Positions 22,101 through 31,663 of a stretch of DNA of 64,000 nucleotides are shown piece by piece. Source of the DNA: an uncultured Prevotella sp. (lineage in GTDB: Bacteria > Bacteroidota > Bacteroidia > Bacteroidales > Bacteroidaceae). Below the pieces are notes generated by a model that was given only the letters and a program-made list of their open reading frames with translations, was not told the DNA's origin and did no database searches. A program made the translations under genes and the position numbers. Numbering within the stretch: position 1 is the stretch's first letter; each line of letters opens with the position of its first letter. The DNA lies in contig CAJOPT010000004.1 of NCBI GenBank assembly GCA_905236455.1, positions 19,157-83,156 on the forward strand. The letters run 5' to 3'.

Positions 22101-22715
22101 GACTACCGTCAGAGGAAATACATTGAGGCAGTTAAAGACCTTGTTCTCAATGAGGTAAATGTCAAGGAGCTGAATTTTGCAGAAGGTGCCGGAATCTTGG
22201 TAAAGAAAGTGAAGTGCAACTTCCGTACTATGGGAAAGAAGTTCGGTAAGTTGATGAAGGGTATAGCCTCTCAGATGAGCGAGCTGTCTCAAGAAGAAAT
22301 CTCTGCATTTGAAGTCTCAGGTATCCATACTCTTACAGTAGATGGGCAAGAAGTTAATATTGAAATTGCTGATGTCGAGATTATAAGTGAGGATATACCA
22401 GGCTGGCTTGTAATTAACGAAGGCAATCTTACAGTAGCATTGGAGATAGAGCTTTCCGACGAGCTTCGCCAGGAAGGTATGGCACGTGAGCTTATAAGCC
22501 GTATACAGAACCTGCGCAAGGAGAATGGTCTTGAGATTACCGACCGCATAAAGATAACAGTGTCACCTCAGGTACAGTCAGATGCCTCTATCAATACCTT
22601 TGCCGAATACATCAAGACACAAGTACTTGCCAAGGATATTGTCATTGCCGACAATGATGGGACAGAGGTTGACTTCGATGAATTCAAGCTAAATATCAAG
22701 ATAGAGAAAGTCTAA
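19146..22715 (+). CDS. ileS: Isoleucyl-tRNA synthetase
   Basis: FEGPPSANGHPGIHHVLARSIKD (HIGH-type), KMSKHVGNVVNP (KMSKS), AWTTTPWTLPSNTAL editing domain. Confidence 0.98.
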   Translation: MAKKFAEHNGLNLTATNKEVLEQWEQKDIFHKSIDEKEGCPQFVFFEGPPSANGHPGIHHVLARSIKDTFNRYKTMKGFQVHRKAGWDTHGLPVELGVEKELGITKADIDNHESPRYISTEEYNKKCRENVMKFTAEWRDLTEKMGYFVDLDHPYITYDNKYIETLWWLLRQLYEKGLLYKGYTIQPYSPAAGTGLSSHELNQPGCYRDVKDTTVTALFEVTTPKDEWTKWGKPYFVAWTTTPWTLPSNTALCVGPKINYVAVETYNAYDGDKITVIMAESRVNAYFSPEGQITDNDELPDYNKGEKLVPYRIIGHYTGLELVGLKYRQLMPWVRPSAKLDNNAADYVKAYAAANTSKVFTSENGKDKFVEMESEAFRVIQGDYVTTEDGTGIVHIAPTFGADDAKVAKDANIPSLFLINKKGETRPMVDLEGKYYAIDELDSNFLKACVSLDKYKQHAGDYVKNAYAPEFNIDGKYDEKAALKAEDLNIIICMEMKRDGTAFKIEKHVHNYPHCWRTDKPVLYYPLDSWFIRSTAKKERMCELNKTINWQPESTGTGRFGNWLENLNDWNLSRSRFWGTPLPIWRSDDGKEICIGSVEELYNEIDKAVAAGVMTSNPLKAKGFIPGDYSQENYDKIDLHRPYVDHIILVSDDGKPMKRESDLIDVWFDSGSMPYAQVHYPFENKDAIDKNFSFPADFINEGVDQTRGWFFTLHAIATMVFDSVAFKNVISTGLVLDSKGNKMSKHVGNVVNPFDMIEKYGADAVRFYMMTNSEPWDNLKFDPNGVDEVRRKFFGTLYNTYSFFALYANVDGFDNERYAAKIPQTSDRPEIDRWILSKVNTLIKDVTKELDSYDPTRAGRLIDTFVNDDLSNWYVRLNRKRFWGTDMSSDKLSAYHTLYTCLITISKLLAPFAPFFADQLYVDLGGEKESVHLDLFPVADESQIDKELEDRMGMAQKITSMVLALRKKVNIKVRQPLQALMIPAMDYRQRKYIEAVKDLVLNEVNVKELNFAEGAGILVKKVKCNFRTMGKKFGKLMKGIASQMSELSQEEISAFEVSGIHTLTVDGQEVNIEIADVEIISEDIPGWLVINEGNLTVALEIELSDELRQEGMARELISRIQNLRKENGLEITDRIKITVSPQVQSDASINTFAEYIKTQVLAKDIVIADNDGTEVDFDEFKLNIKIEKV

Positions 22716-22820
22716 CATAAGATTATAAAATACACACAAATAAATCTTTATAGAATAATTTAACTAATAGTTTACAACAATGACGGCAACATGATTAGCT
22801 GTCACCTAAAAATCAATCTC

Positions 22821-23204
22821 ATGGCAAAAAAAACACGTTACAATGATGAAGAACTGGAAGAGTTCCGTTCCATTATTAATGAGAAATTGAGGACCACACG
22901 TGAGGACCATGCTTCAACGATGCGTATCTTAATGAATCAAGACTCAAATGATGTTGACGACACGTCACCTACCTACAAAGCGTTAGAGGAGGGTAGCACA
23001 ACGCAGTCGAAAGAGGAACTGGTACAAATGGCACAACGGCAACAAAAGTTCATACAAGGTTTGGAAGCAGCTCTTGTGCGCATAGAAAACAAAACGTATG
23101 GAATTGACCGTATCACGGGAGAGTTGATACCAAAAGAACGCCTTCGTGCCGTACCTCATGCGACACTCAGCGTAGCATCTAAAATGCAACAGAAAAAGAA
23201 GTAA
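22821..23204 (+). CDS. TraR/DksA-family protein lacking zinc-finger cysteines
   Basis: N-terminal coiled coil; ALVRIENKTYGIDRITGELIPKERLRAVPHATLSVASK aligns with the DksA-family C-terminus. Start at MAKKTRYNDEEL. Confidence 0.9.
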   Translation: MAKKTRYNDEELEEFRSIINEKLRTTREDHASTMRILMNQDSNDVDDTSPTYKALEEGSTTQSKEELVQMAQRQQKFIQGLEAALVRIENKTYGIDRITGELIPKERLRAVPHATLSVASKMQQKKK

Positions 23205-23905
23205 TGTATAAGAGAAAAGGAGTACTTGCCTGTGTGATCGTAATTCTGTTATTGTTAACAGACCAGGCAATAAAGATTGCGGTAAAATTAAATATGCCGT
23301 TATATGATGATATTGAGATCTTTAGTTGGTTTCATATCAGGTTTATAGAAAACAACGGCATGGCGTGGGGTATGGAGCTTGGCAGCAAGTTACTCTTGAG
23401 CACTTTGCGCATTGTGGCTGTAGGTTTCCTCTCGTGGTATATTTGGAAACAAGTACGAGTAAATGCTAAAACCGGATATATAGTATTGTTGTCAATGATT
23501 TGCGCAGGAGCCGCAGGCAATATATTTGACTCACTTTTCTACGGACAGATTTTTACAGAATCTACATCTGTTCACATAGCTACGTTGACATCTTTCGGTG
23601 AAGGATATGCCCAAGTATTAAGAGGAAAAGTAGTAGATATGTTCTATTTCCCTCTGATAGAATCTACATTTCCCGAATGGTTTCCGATATGGGGCGGAGA
23701 GCATTTTGTCTTTTTCAGTCCAATATTCAATTTTGCAGATGCCTGCATATCTGTAGCTGTTTTTATACTGTTGATATTCTACAGAGATTGTCTTAACAAT
23801 CAACCAGAAGAAGTCCACGCGACTAATATGACAGCACCTGGGAAAAATTTGGAAAATACAAATGAGAATGTAACAGCAACCAAGAGAGACTTTTCAGAAA
23901 GCTGA
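23204..23905 (+). CDS. lspA: Lipoprotein signal peptidase (signal peptidase II)
   Basis: LLTDQAIKIAVK; RFIENNGMAWGM; GAAGNIFDSLFYG; FFSPIFNFADACISV. Confidence 0.95.
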   Translation: MYKRKGVLACVIVILLLLTDQAIKIAVKLNMPLYDDIEIFSWFHIRFIENNGMAWGMELGSKLLLSTLRIVAVGFLSWYIWKQVRVNAKTGYIVLLSMICAGAAGNIFDSLFYGQIFTESTSVHIATLTSFGEGYAQVLRGKVVDMFYFPLIESTFPEWFPIWGGEHFVFFSPIFNFADACISVAVFILLIFYRDCLNNQPEEVHATNMTAPGKNLENTNENVTATKRDFSES

Positions 23906-23906
23906 T

Positions 23907-24770
23907 ATGAGACGTCCATTTCTTTCAATGATACTAATGGCAGTGATTATGCTTGCCTCGTGTAAGCCATCAGTGCCAAGAAAATATATCCAGCCAAGTG
24001 ACATGGAGGATATTCTTTATGATTATCATGTAGCAATGGGAATGCTTGAGCCTCAATTTTCCACAAGTTCCAGTGACGAGAGTAATTTGATAAAGAACAG
24101 GACGTACAAATTAGGTGTCCTTAAAAAACATGGAGTGACGGAAAAAGAGTTTAATGAATCTCTTGAGTATTATGTGCGCCACGCAGACCGCCTACATACC
24201 ATCTACGAGAATATTGCCGACAGGCTGTCAGATGAACTGATGGCACAAGGAGCCTCCATAAACGATATTAATCAATATGGAGCACTCACTGAACGTGGCG
24301 ACACTGCGAATATATGGCCTGAGCGCAAGTCAGTTGTACTGTCACCCCATCCACCATATAACTCTCTAACATTCCATATAGACACCGACTCTGCTTTCCA
24401 CAAAGGTGACCGTCTGATATTAAGCTTCGAGTCTCAGTACATTGTCCAGGAGGGTTCCCGCGACGCTGTTGTTGAGATTGCGATGACTTTAGGCAATGAC
24501 AGTGTAGTCTCTCAAACATCACATATTATGGGAAACACCCATAACTCTATCCAGATTGCAGATGAGAAGAAACTGGGAATAAAAAATGTCAGAGGATACA
24601 TCATGCTTAATGCAACGAATAACGAACAGTCTTCCTCCACTCTGAAGCTGGCATGTCTTTATAATATTAAGCTTGTAAGAATGCATATAAAGGATAAGGA
24701 AAAGACTGAAAAACCAAAAGGAGGTATTCTTACAATAGAAACATCGCAAAAAGACTCTTTAGCAGAATAA
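23907..24770 (+). CDS. DUF4296-type lipoprotein
   Basis: Lipobox MLASCKPS; RKYIQPSDMEDILYDYHVAMGM, typical of DUF4296 proteins next to lspA in Bacteroidetes. Confidence 0.85.
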   Translation: MRRPFLSMILMAVIMLASCKPSVPRKYIQPSDMEDILYDYHVAMGMLEPQFSTSSSDESNLIKNRTYKLGVLKKHGVTEKEFNESLEYYVRHADRLHTIYENIADRLSDELMAQGASINDINQYGALTERGDTANIWPERKSVVLSPHPPYNSLTFHIDTDSAFHKGDRLILSFESQYIVQEGSRDAVVEIAMTLGNDSVVSQTSHIMGNTHNSIQIADEKKLGIKNVRGYIMLNATNNEQSSSTLKLACLYNIKLVRMHIKDKEKTEKPKGGILTIETSQKDSLAE

Positions 24771-24815
24771 AGAGTAGGGAATTGGTAATAATAAAGGATG
24801 ATGACATAATAACAT

Positions 24816-25064
24816 ATGAGAAGGATAGCAGTACATAAGATTCATGCTGGAGAAACAATCATACATAATTGTGTCGTTGAGATATGTGGAAAATATGTTG
24901 TAAGATACTATCCTTTTAGCAGGGAATTGCCAATGACGGAATGGTTGGGAGGTACCATAGAGTTTAGGGAAGATAATCCGGGAAAGTTCTCGGCATATAA
25001 GGACAACCGCCTCATTTGTGAGAATAACCAACAGGCAAACGTCATATTGCATAGAACACAATGA
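24816..25064 (+). CDS. Small hypothetical protein (82 aa)
   Basis: Same-strand ORF between the DUF4296 gene and nadC; no competing ORF has a better claim. Family not recognised. Confidence 0.65.
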   Translation: MRRIAVHKIHAGETIIHNCVVEICGKYVVRYYPFSRELPMTEWLGGTIEFREDNPGKFSAYKDNRLICENNQQANVILHRTQ

Positions 25065-25130
25065 GGATAAATCGCCCTAATATTATTATAATAAAGACAA
25101 TAAGGAATAATCATTTAAAAACTTAACATT

Positions 25131-25979
25131 ATGCTATCTGTAGACCAATTAGAAGACTTAATGATAGACCTCGCTTTTGCAGAGGATATCGGTGACGGAG
25201 ATCATACAACATTGTGTTGCATCCCTGAAGATGCCATGGGTAAATCCCATCTACTCATAAAGGAAGATGGAATACTCGCCGGAGTAGAAGTGGCAAAACG
25301 AATCTTTGCACGTTTCGACCCAACGATGCAGGTAGAGGTTCTTATAAACGACGGCGCAAGAGTCAAGGTAGGAGACATCGCAATGGTCGTAACGGGAAGA
25401 GTGCAATCACTGCTGCAGACAGAGCGTCTTATGCTAAATGTCATGCAACGCATGAGTGGTATCGCAACCACGACTAACAAATATGTGGAGCGCTTGAAAG
25501 GTACTAAGACACGTGTTCTTGATACTCGCAAGACAACACCTGGTCTCCGTATGATAGAGAAACAGGCTGTGAAGATCGGCGGTGGCGTGAACCATCGTAT
25601 AGGACTTTTTGACATGATCCTCCTCAAAGACAACCATGTAGACTTTGCCGGAGGCATAACCAATGCAATTAACCGCTGCCACAAATATCTTGAGGAGAAC
25701 GGGTTGTCGCTTAAGATGGAGATAGAAGTACGTAACTTTGATGAGCTGAAACAGGTGCTCGACTGTGGCGGTGTTGATAGAATCATGCTGGATAACTTTA
25801 CGGTAGCTGACACAAAGAAAGCCGTAGATATCATTGCCGGCAGATACGAGACAGAATCCAGTGGGGGTATTACCTTTGATACCATTCGTGATTATGCCGA
25901 ACAGGGAGTAGATTATGTTTCAGTAGGTGCTCTTACCCATTCTGTAAAAGGACTGGACATGAGTTTCAAGGCATGCTAA
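25131..25979 (+). CDS. nadC: Nicotinate-nucleotide pyrophosphorylase (carboxylating)
   Basis: LAFAEDIGDGDHTT; LLQTERLMLNVMQRMSGIATTTNKYV; LDTRKTTPGLRMIEKQAVKIGGGVNHRIGLFDMILLKDNHV. Confidence 0.97.
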   Translation: MLSVDQLEDLMIDLAFAEDIGDGDHTTLCCIPEDAMGKSHLLIKEDGILAGVEVAKRIFARFDPTMQVEVLINDGARVKVGDIAMVVTGRVQSLLQTERLMLNVMQRMSGIATTTNKYVERLKGTKTRVLDTRKTTPGLRMIEKQAVKIGGGVNHRIGLFDMILLKDNHVDFAGGITNAINRCHKYLEENGLSLKMEIEVRNFDELKQVLDCGGVDRIMLDNFTVADTKKAVDIIAGRYETESSGGITFDTIRDYAEQGVDYVSVGALTHSVKGLDMSFKAC

Positions 25980-26000
25980 CTATAAATATACAATGAAGAT

Positions 26001-27659
26001 ATGAGAAAGCTATTTTTTATAATATGTCTTTTTGTGAGTGCTGCAGTGTCGGATGTGATGGCATGTACTAATTTCATCGTAGCCAAAGGAGCCTCTACAG
26101 ACGGCTCTGTCATCTGCACATATAATGCTGACGACTATGGCATGTTCCAAAACTTATGCCATTTCTCCGCAGGTACCCATGCCAAAGGTGAGATGCGCAA
26201 GATTTATGACTGGGACACAGATGTCTATCATGGTGAGATTCCTGAAGCGTCTGTAACATACAACGTAATAGGTAATATCAATGAGTGGCAGGTAACTATC
26301 GGCGAGACTACCTATGGTGGCAGAGAGGAGATGGTTGACACAACAGGTATATTAGATTATGGGTCACTGATATATGTGACTCTTCAGAGAGCCAAATCAG
26401 CCCGTGACGCCATCAAGATTATGACAACGTTGGCAGAGACTTACGGATATAACTCAGAGGGTGAGACCTTTACCGTTTGCGACCCAAACGAAGCATGGAT
26501 TGTAGAGATGATGGGATGTGCCTCCGATCGTAAGGCATCCAAGGAGCGTGTGGTATGGGTTGCTATGCGCATTCCCGACAATGCCATCTGCGGACATGCC
26601 AACCAAAGCCGTATTGGCAAGTTTAATATGAAAGACAAAGATAATGTGCTGTTCTCTAAGAATGTTGTGAGATATGCCCGCCAAAACGGATGGTTTACTG
26701 GCAAGGATGCTGACTTTTCATGGAAGATGGCATATGCAAAACCCGACTTCTCTGGTCGCCGTATCTGTGATGCACGAGTATGGAGTTTCTTCCGTAAGTT
26801 TGACAAGAGCATGGACCGATACTTGCCATGGGCATTAGGCAAGGATCCTGATGCAGAAGACATGCCATTGTGGATTGTCCCAGATCATAAGGTTAGTGTG
26901 CAAGAGGTGGAGGCATGTATGCGTGACCATTTTGAAGGTACGCCGTTGTCACTCGACCAGGACTTGGCGCAGGGTGCATGGGATATGCCGTATCGTCCTA
27001 CGCCTTTGTATTTTGAGGTTGACGGAAAGAAATATTTCAACGAACGTCCTACATCTACCCAGCAGACAGGCTTCAGTTATGTATCGCAAATGCGCTCATG
27101 GCTCCCACGTGAGATTGGCGGTGTGCTTTGGTGGGGCAATGACGATGGTAACATGATTGCCTATACGCCGATATACTGTAGCATGACCATACAGCCTGAA
27201 TGTTATAACACGCCAGGAGCAGATGCGGTGACATTCTCCGACAAGAATGCTTTCTGGGTATGCAACTGGGTTAGCAATATGGTTTATCCGCGCTATGCGC
27301 AGATGTTCCCTTCGCTAAAAGAAGTGCGTGACTCCCTGGAACAAAGCTACTTCGCAAAGCAACCAGTCATAGAGAAAGAGGCACAAACTATCTATGAGCA
27401 ACAAGGAGCTGAAGCTGCCGCGACATTCCTTAACAAATACAGCGTTGAAGTGGCCCAACAGATGCTGGAGCGTTGGAGACTGCTGGCATATTATCTTATT
27501 GTAAAATACAATGACATGGCTGTGAAACCTGAGGAAAATGGGCATTTCAAACGCACTCAGGAGGGACTTGGTGCCAAGGTCGTGCGTCCAGGATATTCTG
27601 AGTATACACGCAGGGCACTGGTAAATCAGACTGGTGAGAAGTTTGCTATTCCACAGTAG
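26001..27659 (+). CDS. C69-family dipeptidase
   Basis: Signal peptide followed by [25 protein letters not shown] (N-terminal catalytic Cys); [27 protein letters not shown]. Confidence 0.93.
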   Translation: MRKLFFIICLFVSAAVSDVMACTNFIVAKGASTDGSVICTYNADDYGMFQNLCHFSAGTHAKGEMRKIYDWDTDVYHGEIPEASVTYNVIGNINEWQVTIGETTYGGREEMVDTTGILDYGSLIYVTLQRAKSARDAIKIMTTLAETYGYNSEGETFTVCDPNEAWIVEMMGCASDRKASKERVVWVAMRIPDNAICGHANQSRIGKFNMKDKDNVLFSKNVVRYARQNGWFTGKDADFSWKMAYAKPDFSGRRICDARVWSFFRKFDKSMDRYLPWALGKDPDAEDMPLWIVPDHKVSVQEVEACMRDHFEGTPLSLDQDLAQGAWDMPYRPTPLYFEVDGKKYFNERPTSTQQTGFSYVSQMRSWLPREIGGVLWWGNDDGNMIAYTPIYCSMTIQPECYNTPGADAVTFSDKNAFWVCNWVSNMVYPRYAQMFPSLKEVRDSLEQSYFAKQPVIEKEAQTIYEQQGAEAAATFLNKYSVEVAQQMLERWRLLAYYLIVKYNDMAVKPEENGHFKRTQEGLGAKVVRPGYSEYTRRALVNQTGEKFAIPQ

Positions 27660-27679
27660 CAATAACAACTAATAATAAA

Positions 27680-28450
27680 ATGAGTAAAGGAAAACTACAG
27701 AAGTTTGCAGAGATGGAGACGTTCAAGAACGTCTTCCAATATCCGTATTCAGTAGTAGAGAACGTGCCATTCGAGATGAAAGGGCAATGGAGAGAATTGT
27801 ATTTCCACAATAACAACCCCATTGTTCTGGAGTTGGGATGCGGAAAGGGAGAGTATACCGTGGGACTGGCACGACGATATCCCGACATAAACTTCATCGG
27901 TGTAGATATCAAAGGGGCAAGAATGCACAAGGGAGCAAAGGAAGCATTGGAGAATAACATGTCGAATGTGGCATTCCTTCGTACAAATATCGAAGTCATT
28001 GACCGTTTCTTCTCAGAGAATGAGGTTCAGGAGATATGGCTTACGTTCAGTGACCCACAGATGAAGAACCCTCGTAAACGATTGTCATCGACATTCTTCA
28101 TGGAGCGCTACCGCCGGTTTCTGACAGACGGGGGTGTAGTACACTTGAAGACCGACTCCAACTTCCTCTTCACATACACCACCTATATGGTCGAGAAAAG
28201 CAATCTTCCATTGTTGTTCCGTACCGAGGATCTCTACCATGATGAGCGTATCGATGATGCCACGAGGGAGATACTGTCAATCAAGACTTATTACGAAAGC
28301 CAGTGGATAGAGCGCGGACTGAATATCAAATACATGAAGTTCGCCTTGCCCCACGATGCCACATTGCGAGAGCCTGACGTGGAGATAGAGCTCGATGATT
28401 ACCGAAGCTACAAGCGCACTAAACGCAGTAGCCTTGAGAAAAGCAAATGA
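27680..28450 (+). CDS. trmB: tRNA (guanine-N7-)-methyltransferase
   Basis: [51 protein letters not shown]. Confidence 0.95.
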   Translation: MSKGKLQKFAEMETFKNVFQYPYSVVENVPFEMKGQWRELYFHNNNPIVLELGCGKGEYTVGLARRYPDINFIGVDIKGARMHKGAKEALENNMSNVAFLRTNIEVIDRFFSENEVQEIWLTFSDPQMKNPRKRLSSTFFMERYRRFLTDGGVVHLKTDSNFLFTYTTYMVEKSNLPLLFRTEDLYHDERIDDATREILSIKTYYESQWIERGLNIKYMKFALPHDATLREPDVEIELDDYRSYKRTKRSSLEKSK

Positions 28451-28482
28451 CAAATGCTACACCCGAAACATAAGCCTAAAGA

Positions 28483-28517
28483 AGATGTCACTTCTACTAA
28501 GAGTGGAAGTGACATCT
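28483..28517. terminator. Bidirectional hairpin between convergent trmB and ald
   Basis: Perfect 12-bp stem agatgtcacttc/gaagtgacatct, 11-nt loop; weak T-tracts. Confidence 0.6.
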
Positions 28518-28576
28518 AAAGAGTGTGGATGTGTCGTTTTCTCTTGTTAAGGGTATTAAGTCAATTCTAAATTATT

Positions 28577-29683
28577 TTATTTGTCCCACGGTGAGTAGGG
28601 CAGCCCCCAAACTTTAGCTACAGCCTCGTAGGTACACTTGCCATCAACCATGTTGACACCCTTGGCAAGAGCCTCGTCATCCTTGCATGCCTGAACCCAG
28701 CCCTTGTCAGCAAGTGCCAGTGCATAACGTAGCGTGGCATTGGTGAGAGCTGTTGTAGAAGTGTTTGGTACTGCTCCAGGTATATTCGCCACGGCATAAT
28801 GAACGATGCCGTCGATAGTATATACAGGATCACTGTGAGTAGTAGGGTGGGAGGTCTCGAAGCATCCACCTTGGTCTATCGCAACGTCAACAAGTACCGT
28901 ACCAGGCTCCATCAATGCCAGCATATCCTTAGTGATAAGCTTAGGTGCCGCATCACCCGGTATAAGTACAGAGCCAATTACAATGTCTACATCGGGAAGT
29001 TCCTGTCGGATGTTATGCTCTGAGGAATACAGGGTATGGACATTTGCCGGCATCTCGGCGGCAAGCTGCTTCAGACGAGGCAGCGACACGTCAGTAATCG
29101 TAACGTCAGCTCCCATGCCAGCAGCTATCCTTGCCGCAGCCTCACCGACAGTACCACCTCCAAGCACAAGCACCTTTGCTGGTTTTACCCCAGGAACTCC
29201 AGCCATGAGCTTACCTTTGCCCCCCTTAGTCTTCTGAAGGTAATATGCGCCGTTCTGTGTAGCCATTCTACCTGCGACCTCGCTCATCGGAATAAGCAGA
29301 GGCAACGAACGGTCTCTCTTCTCAACAGTCTCATAGGCAATACATACCGCTCTGCTCTTGAGCATAGCGTCTGTAAGTGGTTTGTCACAAGCGAAGTGAA
29401 AATAGGTAAAGAGCACCTGTCCCTTGCGTATAAGACCATATTCCGGCTCTATGGGTTCCTTCACTTTTACAATCATATCAGCCTGAGCATACACATCCTC
29501 AATAGAGGGGAGAATTGTAGCGCCCACTTTCTGATAAGCTTCATCGGAAAAGCCGCTTCCTTCTCCAGCGGTGTGCTGCACACAAACAGAATGGCCATGT
29601 CTTATTAACTCAGCTACGCCAGATGGTGTCATACCGACTCTGTTCTCATTGTTTTTGATTTCTTTTGGAATTCCTACTTTCAT
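28577..29683 (-). CDS. ald: Alanine dehydrogenase
   Basis: MKVGIPKEIKNNENRVGMTPSGVAELIRHGH; VLVLGGGTVGEAAARIAAGMGADVTI; AVANIPGAVPNTSTTALTNATLRY. Confidence 0.97.
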   Translation of the reverse strand: MKVGIPKEIKNNENRVGMTPSGVAELIRHGHSVCVQHTAGEGSGFSDEAYQKVGATILPSIEDVYAQADMIVKVKEPIEPEYGLIRKGQVLFTYFHFACDKPLTDAMLKSRAVCIAYETVEKRDRSLPLLIPMSEVAGRMATQNGAYYLQKTKGGKGKLMAGVPGVKPAKVLVLGGGTVGEAAARIAAGMGADVTITDVSLPRLKQLAAEMPANVHTLYSSEHNIRQELPDVDIVIGSVLIPGDAAPKLITKDMLALMEPGTVLVDVAIDQGGCFETSHPTTHSDPVYTIDGIVHYAVANIPGAVPNTSTTALTNATLRYALALADKGWVQACKDDEALAKGVNMVDGKCTYEAVAKVWGLPYSPWDK

Positions 29684-29718
29684 GATACTTATTATGTTTT
29701 GGTTAGTAATATTCGATA

Positions 29719-29726
29719 CAAATATA
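29719..29726 (-). promoter_or_regulatory. Putative -7 element for ald
   Basis: TATATTTG on minus strand 36 nt upstream of the ald ATG. Confidence 0.5.
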
Positions 29727-29752
29727 CATAAAAAGACAACATGTATGGAATA

Positions 29753-29793
29753 CTTCTTTAACTTCTTTAACTTCTTTAACTTCTTTAACTTCC
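29753..29793. repeat. 9-bp tandem repeat (CTTCTTTAA)x4 plus partial CTTCC copy
   Basis: Direct reading: cttctttaa at 29753-29761, 29762-29770, 29771-29779, 29780-29788, then cttcc. Confidence 0.97.
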
Positions 29794-29803
29794 ATATTTG
29801 TTA

Positions 29804-29811
29804 TACCTTTG
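29804..29811 (+). promoter_or_regulatory. Putative -7 element for the DUF5715 gene
   Basis: TACCTTTG ending 7 nt before the ATG at 29819. Confidence 0.6.
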
Positions 29812-29818
29812 CAGTCAA

Positions 29819-30634
29819 ATGAGGAAAAAGAGAATTACAAAAAGAAAATTCCTGTCAGGATTCATAGCCGTAACAATGATACTGGCACTCGTAAGGTGTA
29901 TATTCCCACAAATTGCTGAAACACCTCAGCAAGACGGAATCAAAGAGGAAGAGAACGGTATGACAGAAGAAGAGTTGAAGCAGGAATTAGCTGAAATTGA
30001 CAGGCATATAGACTCTATAACAGACAATAACACAGGAAAGGAAAGCGGACGTTTCTTTGACGGCAAGCATCCTATATTAAGTGTTCCTTCGTATAAGGAA
30101 GAGTTTCCTGACTCCAATGCCCTCCAGCTGACCGCTGCCGAACACTTCGGCGTCTCACCAGTGTCAAACAGACTTGATGCCGAACAGCGCAAGAACGATC
30201 TGGTGTACATAGGTAGTAACCCTTACTTTTTCGTAAAGGAGCTGACGGCAAGTATTCCATATCTCATACCTCGTGCGTCAATATTGCTGCAAGACATCGG
30301 CAAGAACTTTTTTGACAGCCTGCAAGTAAAGCAGATTTCTTTGCATAAGATAATTGTTACCAGCGTATTACGCTCTAAAGAGGATGTGGCAAAATTACGT
30401 ACACACAACCGCAATGCCACGGAAAACTCTTGCCATCTGTATGGTACGACGTTTGATATATCGTATACCAAATTTGTCACGGTAAGCAATCCTGACGCTC
30501 TTCCACGAAGGGAAGTACAGAACGACACTCTCAAATTTGTTCTGAGCGAGGTGTTACGTGACTTGCGTAATCAACAAAGATGTTATGTGAAGTATGAGGT
30601 GAAGCAAAGCTGCTACCATATCACCGTGAGATAA
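29819..30634 (+). CDS. DUF5715-type protein; M15-peptidase-like motif
   Basis: N-terminal TM; VTSVLRSKEDVAKLRTHNRNATENSCHLYGTTFDISYTKF; C-terminal CYVKYEVKQSCYHITV. Start MRKKRITKRKF at 29819. Confidence 0.8.
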   Translation: MRKKRITKRKFLSGFIAVTMILALVRCIFPQIAETPQQDGIKEEENGMTEEELKQELAEIDRHIDSITDNNTGKESGRFFDGKHPILSVPSYKEEFPDSNALQLTAAEHFGVSPVSNRLDAEQRKNDLVYIGSNPYFFVKELTASIPYLIPRASILLQDIGKNFFDSLQVKQISLHKIIVTSVLRSKEDVAKLRTHNRNATENSCHLYGTTFDISYTKFVTVSNPDALPRREVQNDTLKFVLSEVLRDLRNQQRCYVKYEVKQSCYHITVR

Positions 30635-30687
30635 GCATAAAAAATCAGGTTCTCAAGTTATGGGATTCAAATTTCAAGTATAAGACA

Positions 30688-31659
30688 ATGAAGGAAATCA
30701 AATGGGGATTCATAGGCTGTGGTGAGGTTACAGAAAAGAAATCAGGACCGGCATTTAATGAAATTGACGGATCACAGATTGTAGCAGTTATGAGCCGTAC
30801 TGAGAAACGCGCACGTTCGTATGCGGAGCGCCATGGTGTCAGGAAATGGTATACTGACGCCCAGAAGCTTATTGATGATCCCGATGTCAATGCAATATAT
30901 ATTGCCACGCCACCTTCCTCGCACGCCACATACGCAATTATGGCGATGCGTGCCGGCAAACCAGTATATGTTGAGAAACCATTAGCGGCATCGTATGAGG
31001 ACTGTGTGCGCATAAACCGCATTAGTGAGCAAAGTGGTATTCCTTGTTTTGTCGCATATTACAGGCGTTACCTTCCATATTTCCAGAAAGTAAAAGAGCT
31101 GGTAGCCGACGGAACCATAGGGAAGGTGATGACGGTTCAGATAAGATACGACTGTCCACCACGTGAGGATGATCTTAACCACCCATGGCGTGTCATTCCG
31201 GAGATTGCAGGTGGTGGCTACTTTTACGATATGGCTCCTCATCAGTTAGACTTGCTTCAAGAAATTTTTGGCGTCATAGTACGCGCACACGGATATTGCT
31301 CCAACAGGGCGGGCATATATGAGCCAGAAGATACAGTGAGCGCAGCTTTCATGTTTGAGAACGGTATTCATGGTAGTGGCTCATGGTGTTTCGTAGGACA
31401 TGAAAGTGCCCGTGAAGATCGAATTCAGATTATCGGAGACAAAGGAACTCTGAGCTTCTCCGTTTTTAATTACGAGCCAATACATCTATACCTTACAGAG
31501 GGAATGCAGTCAATTGTAGTACCCAACCCTCCATACGTACAGTTACCATTGATAAAGGCCGTAATAGAACATCTTCAAGGTGTCGGGCTCTGCACAAGTA
31601 CAAGCATTAGCGCAACACCTACCAACTGGGTTATGGACAGGATTTTAGGAAAATTATAA
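30688..31659 (+). CDS. Gfo/Idh/MocA-family oxidoreductase
   Basis: KWGFIGCGEVTEKKSGPAFNE; NAIYIATPPSSHATYAIMAMRAGKPVYVEKPLA. Confidence 0.95.
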   Translation: MKEIKWGFIGCGEVTEKKSGPAFNEIDGSQIVAVMSRTEKRARSYAERHGVRKWYTDAQKLIDDPDVNAIYIATPPSSHATYAIMAMRAGKPVYVEKPLAASYEDCVRINRISEQSGIPCFVAYYRRYLPYFQKVKELVADGTIGKVMTVQIRYDCPPREDDLNHPWRVIPEIAGGGYFYDMAPHQLDLLQEIFGVIVRAHGYCSNRAGIYEPEDTVSAAFMFENGIHGSGSWCFVGHESAREDRIQIIGDKGTLSFSVFNYEPIHLYLTEGMQSIVVPNPPYVQLPLIKAVIEHLQGVGLCTSTSISATPTNWVMDRILGKL

Positions 31660-31663
31660 GATT

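Noticed and set aside
25202-25885. 227-aa minus-strand ORF opposite nadC
   Set aside because: Ser/Arg/Thr-rich shadow translation fully inside nadC.
26441-27156. Antisense and alternative-frame ORFs (140, 76, 101 aa) within the C69 peptidase
   Set aside because: Shadow ORFs; the C69 frame has clear family motifs across its length.
28483-28517. Hairpin after trmB as a possible riboswitch for ald
   Set aside because: It lies downstream of both convergent genes, so a terminator role is simpler.
29036-29608. 190-aa plus-strand ORF opposite ald
   Set aside because: Antisense shadow of a confident ald gene; composition not protein-like.
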